A DNA stretch of 64,000 nt from Spodoptera frugiperda. Lineage: Eukaryota; Arthropoda; Insecta; Lepidoptera; Noctuidae. This document shows positions 55,965 through 64,000 of this stretch, in pieces. The number at the start of each line of letters is the position of its first letter. Positions within the stretch are counted from its first letter, which is position 1. Under the pieces are notes generated by a model. The model saw only the letters and a list, made by a program, of their open reading frames with translations, was not told the origin of the DNA and searched no databases. The stretch spans positions 7,737,501 through 7,801,500 of the forward strand of contig NC_064228.1 in assembly GCF_023101765.2 (NCBI RefSeq), given 5' to 3'. Made by a program: the position numbers and the translations under genes.

Positions 55965-56200
55965 TTTTTTTATGAAATAAGCCGGTAAACGAGCTGACGT
56001 ATCACCTGATGGTAAACAATCTCCGCCGCCCATGGCCACTTGAAACACCAGACGCGTTACAAGTGCGCTGCCGGCCTTTTGGGGTTACGAATTTAAGGGT
56101 TGTTGGGGAATCGGGTATTGGGAAGATTAGGGTAATTTGGTAACTTCATTCACACAACGAAACACAACGCAAGCATAGTTTCACGTCGGTTTTCTGTAAG
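55965..56200 (-). repeat. Repeat A copy
   Basis: CACCTGATGGTAAACAATCT, CCGCCGCCCATGGCCACTTG and TTTCACGTCGGTTTTCTG match in reverse. Confidence 0.75.
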
Positions 56201-56499
56201 TGCAATATTTATCGCCGGCTACTGTACATTCTGCACACACTTATGACGAAATAATAATAGTTTTTACAAATATTTATCTTTCATTACACAAATATTATAA
56301 ATGTGATAGCATGTTTGTAACTTTGTCGGTCAACCACGCTGAAACTATTGAACGGATTTTGATATACAGACCGAGTAACCTGTTCCATGTGAGAAGAGGC
56401 TTTGGTCAGCAGTGGCCATAAATAGACTGTTGATGATGATGATAAAACAGAGTAATGAGCTGACTTGAGTGATAGGATTTTTTGACTTTTTATTTATTT

Positions 56500-56655
56500 A
56501 TTTTTTGAGGGAGCAAAGTCATCCAATGACTTCTCCTGCCTTGGGCGAGGCGAGAGGCAGGTAAGACTCTTACTGACTAAAAACCACCCCGTTCCTTCTC
56601 CTACTTTTCGAACCGGAGCCCCGGTAAACCCGCTAGGTAGTCCGCAGCTCCGGTG
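56500..56655 (-). repeat. SINE B, short form
   Basis: TTTTTTGAGGGAGCAAAGTC at the left and CGCTAGGTAGTCCGCAGCTC at the right. Confidence 0.8.
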
Positions 56656-56979
56656 GTAAATGACACTGAACCTAGAAGTTGCCTGTACATGCGTATGTTA
56701 TGTATACAGATAGCATTAGTTATGACCTCAGTTTTTAATATAATTTTCCTTTTTCCTTGCATTGTGAGGTTACACTTGCAATTTATAGGCATTTAGCTAC
56801 TTTAATTCGATTTACGACACTGTTTTTGTAATAAAGAGCTTATGAACTTGAGTCTGAATTCTATCTCAATGACTCAAATCAAAGTCAAAGTCATAGAGTT
56901 TATTGCAACTAAGTGTACATATATGATGGTACCTATAATATATTTTATTGAGGGTGGCCATAAACGAACTAACATCCAA

Positions 56980-57125
56980 ATACTGAAATGCTACTCAATT
57001 TTAAGTTTCACTTAAATAGTTATCGTGCTATCTCTGTCATTATATAAAGAATTGATAGAGACAGAACTAGTTTTGAGAGCGTCTTAAAATTGAGTAGTGT
57101 TTGAGTATTCGGACATAAGACATAT
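56980..57125. repeat. Foldback repeat
   Basis: ATACTGAAATGCTACTCAAT then TTTAAG is mirrored by CTTAAAATTGAGTAGTGTTT. Half of it recurs at 31600-31673. Confidence 0.7.
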
Positions 57126-57129
57126 TTAT

Positions 57130-57550
57130 GTCTTAACATTGGGTAGGTACTTACAGTAGCCAGCATAGGGCTTAGTACGTGTTTGTTTTATGTTTGAACC
57201 AATCAATAAGAGTGCTGAACCTGCTCAATCTTGGATTCAGTGGCACAGTAGACTCATCAGAGTTGGTATGTTCTACATTAGCTCTGGCACCGCTCATCTC
57301 AAGTATTGACAGTAGATGTCTATACAGAAATAAGCGACCACCACCATGTTTCCCGAATGTTTTTAAATAGTAGTTTTCATTTAATGGTTACTGTTGTGTA
57401 CTGATTGTAGGTACTTGTCAAATCTTAGTATGTAAGTCAAGGGTACAACACTATTAGTTTAGTTCACCTTTGTACTGTACAACCCTATTAGTTTCAGTTC
57501 ACTTTTGTACTGGTTCTGCTACAAAGCACAATAAACGTATTTACTTAAAT
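57130..57550. other. Unassigned DNA
   Basis: A 63-codon frame at 57179-57370 has no family resemblance or splice support. TAGTTTCAGTTCACTTTTGT and a similar string occur twice (about 57455 and 57490). Confidence 0.35.
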
Positions 57551-57554
57551 ATGG

Positions 57555-57672
57555 TATTTTAATGGACTTAACAGTTACTTAACCCAGTCCTTAGTGGCTG
57601 TTTTCGGAACAAAATCGTTACTAAGCGATAGTCTAAGTAATCATTAAATGTCTCTGAGTGCAGGTGTTAGTG
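57555..57672. repeat. Foldback MITE L
   Basis: AACAGTTACTTAACCCAGTC and TAAGTAATCATTAAATGTCT are the inverted arms. Confidence 0.7.
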
Positions 57673-57807
57673 CATCATGCATTTCATTATTAATGTTTGT
57701 AGTTTAAAAATAACTAAATAGTTATCTAAATCAAGAACTTCTATTTCTCACAAACAAATTAAAGTTTTGTATATACAAAACAATGGTGGCTTGTCGTTCT
57801 ATGTGGA

Positions 57808-58160
57808 GGACTAAGGGGGAGGCCTTTGTTCAACAGTGGACGTCTTCCGACTAATGATGATGATCCTAAATTCTATCAGAAGTCATTATTCTAGACAGAC
57901 AACTATAAATAGGTACTATTATCTTATTTGGTGTAGTCAATTGAAAAGTTGTGATTGCACCTATTACCTTTGATTAATTATAGTGATTCATTTTTAATTG
58001 ATTTAGAATGACAGATTTGTCCACACACAAGGTGAACAGACAACCCGATTAAGGTCGCAGGAAGCCACTAGATGCAGATCACTTCCAACCGGCCTATCTG
58101 GAAGTCATTGGGAGAGGCCTATGTTCAGCAGTGGACGTTTTGTGATTGATATGATGATGA
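57808..58160 (+). repeat. Two RTE-type 3' tails
   Basis: GAGGCCTTTGTTCAACAGTG at 57820 and TCACTTCCAACCGGCCTATC, GAGGCCTATGTTCAGCAGTG at 58080-58135 end in TGATGATGA-type runs, the usual RTE 3' signature. Confidence 0.65.
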
Positions 58161-58251
58161 CGATGATTAAAATGAGAGATTTTAGTATTTACCTGGATAC
58201 ATGTCAAGTGTTTAAATATTACTTTTATTTTTTCTGTATGAAAAACTAAAT

Positions 58252-58466
58252 AATGTCACACCCTTTATCCCCGAAAGGGTAGGTAGAGGTACACAATACG
58301 GCATGTAATGTCGCTATACAATGTACACCCACTTTTCACCATTTGTTTATAAGTCCCATGTAATAGGGGGTGAGCTTATTGCCATATACCGGACACAATA
58401 CACAAAAACCCAGTAATACTTTGCCCAACACGGGAAACGTGGACACTCAATCAACTAGGCAGTCAG
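58252..58466 (-). repeat. SINE-2 copy
   Basis: In reverse: the CTACCCTTTCGGGGATAAAG end, CATTGTATAGCGACATTACA and a degraded head. Confidence 0.75.
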
Positions 58467-58892
58467 TTTTCTTTATGATTGATATCAAAATTCTGAAGTG
58501 TGTCAGTATGTTTTTTAAGTTTATCTAAAATACACTTACACAGATACTGTAAACGGAATCTCAGTTCCAGTATCAGTGATCGACAAATATTTATTTACAA
58601 ATAACATTGCAATGCAAACATACACAAGCCCAAAATAAATATTATCGTAATCTTTGCAAATACGATACAATATTCAATCACAGTCCTGTTACATTTCTGT
58701 TAAGAATTTATTAATACATGATAATATTATATTTTGAGTATTAATTATTGTTTATTTTCAAGTGCGTCAATAAATCGATTAATTGCAATTCGGCACATAA
58801 TTCACCGATTTAACGCAGTGTAATTATTAAAATATCTAAGCTGTTTATTTACATTATGTTAGTTTGTTTAAAAAGATTTAATCACCACTTAC

Positions 58893-59200
58893 CTTTGAAT
58901 AAAAATCCAATATATTCAGCACTGTAGTTATTGCTTTCGGTCCACAAAACCAATGAGATTAAAACGAGTATTTGTTTGATATTTCGGCTTTTTAAACACG
59001 AGAGATTCACACGTTACGCCTAAAACTATAGATTTATTTTGTTATAGATTTCAATATATATGGTATTATAGAATAAACTTCCAAGTTTTCTATATAAAAC
59101 ACTTGCTTTGATGAGATTCCGCCGTTTTGCAATCGCGAACGTCGCGTCGCGCTTGCGATCCGTCTGTGACGTCTGTCCGACAGTAAAACGGCGACAGATG
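58893..59200 (-). promoter_or_regulatory. Probable first noncoding exon and promoter of the DUF229 gene
   Basis: A strong minus-strand donor (TTCAAAG/GTAAGTGG) is at 58893. Upstream, 59118-59200 is CpG-rich (CGCGAACGTCGCGTCGCGCT), unlike the AT-rich surroundings. The transcription start is not defined. Confidence 0.4.
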
Positions 59201-59229
59201 CTTAACGTTTGACATTGACAAGCACAGCA

Positions 59230-60100
59230 CAGTAACCAGATTAAAAATTTCAATCCGTTTGGTTATTAATGAAGGAAGAAAATAGAATATTATTAATTCT
59301 TTTAATTAATGAATGATACTAAAGAGTGGTGTGATTTTATAAAGCGTGTAAATAAATAGAAATATTATATTGAAAGCAATAATCATTGCCATTTCCGTAC
59401 AGAGTCAGAACAACAAGTTTAACATATTTTAGGAAATAATAATGATAATAATGATTGAGATCGATACAAAATCAAATTATTTTTTCATGAGTTTTATTCA
59501 AACGAACTCCATAATTTATTCAGTAAAATACATTCCTTGTTTGTAATTTCAGAACGAATAGGATACAGATTAATCAAATCAAGGTCGATTTTATCTGCGT
59601 TTGTAAACAATTTCGTAACATTCATCCGATGTGAATTATAGGTATTTAAACACAATTATATTAATGATCATTATACCAATTTATTTTAAAAACGTTACCT
59701 TTTAGAAAAAATGGGTACCTATATGCAAATTCACTCAAAGATTTAAGCCGTGTTATTTAAACATAGTCTAATCATTCCAGGTTACAATGAAAAATATTCA
59801 GGTATAAGATTTGCTCAATTTCGTATTTAGAATCAAAGAAAGAACGTGATATAAATAGTATAATAATATTATATTATAAAGGTGTAATAAGCGCATTACT
59901 GACATCTATCGGACACGCATTGAACTTTTGAAAATTGAGCTTTCCTATAGGTACGTCCCGTTGCGGCTTGAAACTAGTCGAGCTTATTCCAAACAGTTCA
60001 CCTAATGTATAAACTGTAAACTTCAAGTTAAATAAAATCCTATACATATATAAAAGTAAATACATATGCAATGGAATACAAATCCATGATTCACAGCTAC
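59230..60100. other. AT-rich DNA, nothing recognised
   Basis: No coding or repeat structure apart from a short GCTTGAAACTAGTCGAGCTT stretch near 59965 shared with 10290. Confidence 0.35.
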
Positions 60101-60104
60101 AAAG

Positions 60105-60370
60105 ATTATTTTTATGGTAGAAGCCGGTAAGCGAGCAGACGGATCACCTGATGATAAGCAATCACCGCCGCCTATGGACACCCGAAACACCAGAGGCGTT
60201 AGAAGTGGTTAGGGATTTAAGAATTTTTGGGGAATCAGGGATTGGAACGGGAGGTAATTAGGCCTCCGGTAACTTCACTCACACAACGCAAGCGTTATTT
60301 CACGTCGGTTTTCTGTGAGGCTGTGGTATCACTCCGGTCGAGCTGGCCCATTGGCATGGCACTCCCAAAC
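60105..60370 (-). repeat. Repeat A copy
   Basis: GGATCACCTGATGATAAGCA, CCGCCGCCTATGGACACCCG and CACGTCGGTTTTCTGTGAGG match in reverse. Confidence 0.75.
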
Positions 60371-60889
60371 CTACATATATAAAAAGAGTAAATACATCTG
60401 CTATGGAATACCAAATCCATGATTCACAGCTACAAAGATTAGCAAGAATACAAGCGATGCTTTGATTGTTAAGCAGTGTGTGGTATCTTACATAATATGC
60501 TTTTTTTAAGTGGCGAAAATCATCCATTGACTTCTTTCGCCTTGGGCGAAGCGAGAGGGAATGTTACACTCTTACTGACTAAACACCACCCCGTTCTTAA
60601 TACTGCTTTTCGAGCCGGAGCCCCGGTATGCCCGCTAGGTAGTCCGCAGCAGTGGCGTAGCGTAGTGGGGGCGGCAGGGGCGGCCCGCCCCGGGCGGCAC
60701 TTTTTTGGGGGCGGCAAATTTTAAATAATAAATAATAAAAATATTTTGTAAATATTTCAACCATTTTATATTTTTTTTGCAACTAGAGATCGGAAAAAGT
60801 AGTGATAGTGGGGATGGAACCTTTAACGAGTGGTCCTGCCCCGAGATGGAACCTTTAGATAGAGTCGACTGTACAAATTTGGACCGAAT

Positions 60890-62660
60890 AAAATGAGCTT
60901 ACTCTTTAGGCGTAGTCCCGAAATCATGGAAGACGGCCTTGGTCCATCCGATCCCTATACAAAAACCGGCCAAGTGCGAGTCGGACTCGCCCATGAAGGA
61001 TTCCGTAACAGCAAGTAGATGACATAATATAAAAGTTGTAAAATAACTTGGTTTTACATAATGTTTGTATGAACGACAAAGCGGTAATATTTGCGGTTTT
61101 TGAAAATGTTTTATTTCTTAAAAACTAATAATGATATCTGGTTCAAACCAATTTTCGTTGTTAGTTTCTATTGAAATCTACAGCATATATTTATTTTTGT
61201 TTTCTCCTTCTCTTATTTTAAAAGTTAGAGGGGGGGGGCACTCATTTTTCCACTTTAGAAGCGTCTAACTTTCAAACGGTTAATTTTGACGAAAAATGGG
61301 TTTAAGAACCTTAGTGTCTTTTTTAAAGACCTATCCATAGTCACCCATTATGGATATGTTAGCTAAATTTTTTTTTTTGAATCAGTTCCATGTATGGAGT
61401 GCCCCCTTTTAATTTTTAAATTTATTAATTTTTATTCAAAATTCGAATAGCGGTTACCGAAATACAAAGTTTCAACTATGTAGGCCCAACAGTTTCGGAA
61501 ATAAATGGCTGTGACATACGGACGGACGGACGGACGGACAGACAGACAGACATGACGAATCTATAAGGGTTCCGTTTTTTGCCATTTGGCTACGGAACCC
61601 TAAAAAGGCGGTAGAACAAATCCGTCCAACTACAGACCAATAGCCATAACTTCCCTCTTCTCGAAAATAATGGAATCCATTATTAACTGCCCGCTCTTGC
61701 GGTATCTAGAGGATCACCAGCTACTCAGTGACCAGCAATACGGTTTTCGTAAAGGTCGATGGGCTGGGGATCTTCTGGTTTACCTGACACACAGTTGGGC
61801 ACAGGCGATCGAATCTAAGGGGGAAGCGTTGGTAGTTAGCTTGGACGTGGCGAAAGCCTTCGACCGGGTTTGGCATAAAGCGCTTCTTTCGAAGCTTTCT
61901 TCCTATGGTCTTCCCGAGAAATTGTGCGAATGGGTCTACTGTTTCCTTGCAGACACAGAAGCATTAAGGTCGTTGTCGACGGGGAATGCTCCGACTCTCT
62001 GTCTGTAAACGCAGGTGTCCCTCAAGGCTGCGTGCTATCACCTACCTTGTTCCTCCTCCATATCAATGATATGTTGCAAATCAGCAGTATTCATTGTTAT
62101 GCGGATGACAGTACAGGTGATGCCTATTATACCGGCCGCGCTAACATTTCTCGGGAAAACGTCATCGAGAACCGAAACAGACTTGTGTCTGAAATCGAGA
62201 CTTCTTTGCGGAGAATCTCAGATTGGGGTGAACTTAATTTGTTCCAGTTTAACCCTACTAAGACACAGGTCGGCGTGTTTAGCCCGGTATTAGAATTGGG
62301 ATACTTGGCATCAACATTTCGACCGACGTCCATATCCGTGGCCATCTAGAGGATAAGGCTAAATTATCCTCGAAAAAGCTTGGTGTGCTCAACAGATCAA
62401 GGCAGTATTTCACTCCAGCCCATCGCCTGCTTCTATATAAGGCGCAGGTTCGGCCCCATATGGAATACTAGTCTCATCTATGGGCGGGGGCACCCCAGTA
62501 CCAGGTTCATCCTCTGGACCGCGTTCAGCGGCGTGCGAATCGGATTGTTGAGTGGCAGGAAATTTAAAACCGACTTGACACTTTGGCAATGCGTAGAGAT
62601 GTAGCTTCGTTGTACATTATATCGCCTATACCACGGGAAGTGCTCTGATTCATGTCTGTT
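60890..62660 (+). pseudogene. 5'-truncated Jockey-like LINE reverse transcriptase, broken, split by repeat R
   Basis: Before R the frame reads PKSWKTALVHPIPIQK. After R: NPSNYRPIAITSLFSKIMES, then QQYGFRKGRWAGDLLVYLTH, VVSLDVAKAFDRVWHKALLS, NAGVPQGCVLSPTLFLLHIN and CYADDSTGD, with the YADD core intact. Frameshifts lie near 61950 and 62270, and a stop (TAG) is at 62469. The end of the frame is RANRIVEWQ-like. It is inactive. Confidence 0.85.
60961..61606 (+). repeat. Dispersed repeat R nested in the LINE
   Basis: It starts AAAAACCGGCCAAGTGCGAG and ends GGCTACGGAACCCTAAAAAG. It interrupts the LINE between the HPIP and GRTNPSNYRP codons. It is about 646 bp, as at 17074-17699. Confidence 0.85.
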
Positions 62661-62874
62661 CTCGCCGAAAAGTTCTCTATTATGAATGTATGTAATGTGT
62701 AGTATACATTAAATTAAAATACCTAAATAAGGGGGCGGCAAAATTGTCTTCCGCCCCGGGCGGCCGACACTCACGCTACGCCACTGGTCCGCAGCTCTGC
62801 ATCAGTCATCAGCCTTACTGAGCGCCATCTGTGGTCTGATAGCTCTTTGAGGCACGCGCGGTACACGACGCGCC

Positions 62875-63135
62875 GTTACATAACATGCTATGTTGTAACA
62901 TCTATGCATGTGTGCATGTACCTACCTATCATGACTTCAACTTTCTCTTTCATTTCTTGTTTTAAACGATTACTGCTTCGCTTGTTGAGTGGTCGAAAAT
63001 GCGACTGCTAACCGACAGGCCTCGGGTTTCTTAAATAAAATGGCCAGGAATCTAGATATTTTTTGTTTTTGTACATACTTACTTAGCACAGAAATATTAA
63101 AAATGTATATTTATGAGTATTACCTAACTTCAAGT
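62875..63135. other. Unassigned DNA
   Basis: Nothing recognised. Confidence 0.3.
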
Positions 63136-63136
63136 T

Positions 63137-63292
63137 TTTTTTTTTAAGGGAAGAAAATCATTCAATGGCTTCTCTAGCCTTGAACGAGGCGAGAGGGAGT
63201 GTCAGTCTCTTACTGACTAAAAACCACCCCGTTCCTACTCCTGCTTTTCGAGCCGGAGCCCCGATAAACCCGCTAGGTAGTCCGCAGCTCCG
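63137..63292 (-). repeat. SINE B, short form
   Basis: T-run, AAATCATTCAATGGCTTCTC, GAACGAGGCGAGAGGGAGTG and CCGCTAGGTAGTCCGCAGCT. Confidence 0.85.
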
Positions 63293-63479
63293 GAATAACT
63301 CCTCGCTTAGCTGGACAATTGGAGATTGCAGTTTACGCTGTGTTGTGAACTAACTGTATCCAAAGATGTCGACCAGAGTTATGTTGTATGAAAATTCTGT
63401 CAAAAATTGATCTTAATCTATGAATTAATCTGTTATTAATTTTGGCCGTAGGTCGTCTCTTACGACACCCTGAAAAACT

Positions 63480-63605
63480 ACTTTTTTTTTTGAGGGAAGT
63501 AAATGATTTCATGTCTTCTCCCGCCTTGGGTTATGCGAAAGGGAGGGTCAGACTTTAAAAGTCTAAACACCACCCCATTCCTACTCCTGCTTCGAGTCGG
63601 AGCAA
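63480..63605 (-). repeat. SINE B, decayed and 5' truncated
   Basis: TTTTTTTTTGAGGGAAGTAA, CTTCTCCCGCCTTGGG and CACCACCCCATTCCTACTCC. Confidence 0.7.
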
Positions 63606-63757
63606 CGTATAAATCGTAAACAGCCACAACATAATTAATAGATATAAAGTAATTTATCTAGCATCTTCTATACATATGTGTATATATGTATGTACATATA
63701 GACTGATATTGGTTACATCATTTTCCGTTAAAGTATTATAGTATAGTAGACAATGTC

Positions 63758-63867
63758 ATGCCCCAATGGCCTTCTATACAACAACAAATCAGCCAGTTCG
63801 CTTTATACATTCGATATGAATGCCTGTGCGCAGCGGTAGTTGCAGAAATTGACAGTAAAAATGCACG
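63758..63867 (+). CDS. Possible exon of an unknown gene at right edge
   Basis: ATG opens MPQWPSIQQQISQFALYIRY then ECLCAAVVAEIDSKNA, followed by a good donor (GTAAGT at 63868). No family was recognised and no upstream exon seen. It could equally be chance. Confidence 0.2.
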
Positions 63868-64000
63868 TAAGTTTATAATACATACATATATTTTATTTTA
63901 CGGGTATGTTTATGAAATAATAAATATTATATCTTGCTTATTTTCTAGTTGTAATTATTCGTGTCTACTAATATTTTAGTTGTGTATGTGTGAGTAAGCA

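Larger units (their letters stand above)
60650..62786. mobile_element. Non-autonomous hAT element, 2.14 kb, carrying a LINE
   Basis: It starts CAGTGGCGTAGCGTAGTGGG and ends CTCACGCTACGCCACTG. The 8-bp duplication is GTCCGCAG (60642-60649, 62787-62794). The subterminal regions are GGGCGGC-rich on both sides. No hAT transposase is seen. Confidence 0.93.
60500..62870 (-). repeat. SINE B, long form, split by a hAT element
   Basis: The left part is 60500-60649 and the right part 62787-62870 (AGCTCTGCATCAGTCATCAG, GTGGTCTGATAGCTCTTTGA). Removing 60650-62786 and one 8-bp duplication rejoins GTCCGCAGCTC. Confidence 0.88.

Noticed and set aside
59026..59253. 75-codon minus-strand frame with a hydrophobic N-terminus in the CpG-rich block
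   Set aside because: No family resemblance; it spans the probable promoter region and no splice or polyadenylation support was visible.

Overview
This is eukaryotic, insect DNA, almost certainly Lepidoptera and probably a noctuid-type moth. The genes have short exons with GT-AG introns. The noncoding DNA is crowded with SINEs, Helitrons, piggyBac, hAT and mariner remnants, RTE and Jockey/CR1-like LINEs, and many short inverted-repeat elements. There are no bacterial-style operons. The clade call rests on recognising repeat styles, not on a database search.

Three host genes are supported. (1) A minus-strand DUF229 (sulfatase / alkaline-phosphatase-like) membrane protein. I rebuilt it exon by exon as 12 coding exons, 45397 down to 12175, giving 646 codons plus stop with every splice phase matching. 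Noncoding 5' exons are proposed at 51760-51864 and from 58893 upward, so the transcription unit may span about 47 kb. (2) An intronless asteroid-like (XPG/FEN-like fold) gene of 580 residues on the plus strand at 24569-26311. It lies inside the 12.4-kb intron 7 of the DUF229 gene. (3) The 5' end of a ZAD zinc-finger-type gene on the minus strand at 480-1649, which runs off the left edge. A possible weak exon lies at the right edge.

The most complete mobile element is a piggyBac-like transposon at 5263-8528. It has TTAA duplications, perfect 12-bp inverted ends and repeated 16-bp palindromic subterminal motifs. Its transposase gene is intact: a 36-nt first exon, a 718-nt intron and a long second exon give 691 residues. 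It sits in the TTAA of a long-inverted-repeat element, and removing it restores that element exactly.

The rest is a dense record of nested insertions. Names used below: repeat A and SINE B are dispersed poly(A)-ended repeats; SINE-2 and SINE-3 are tRNA-like SINEs; Helitrons D to H and P end in CTAG; J, K, L, M, N, T, U, X, Y and V are inverted-repeat (foldback/MITE) families; R and Q are other dispersed repeats. Datable nests include Helitron E in Helitron D (773-962), K in J (23878-24131), Q in a LINE (about 34873-34973), SINE B in SINE-3 (about 50945) and a four-level nest at 60500-62870: SINE B holding a hAT element, which holds a LINE, which holds R.

No bacterial, CRISPR, rRNA or genuine tRNA gene was seen. 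Stretches not listed are AT-rich noncoding DNA in which I saw nothing supportable. Repeat boundaries were read by eye; those marked by target duplications are exact and the others may be off by about 10 bases.
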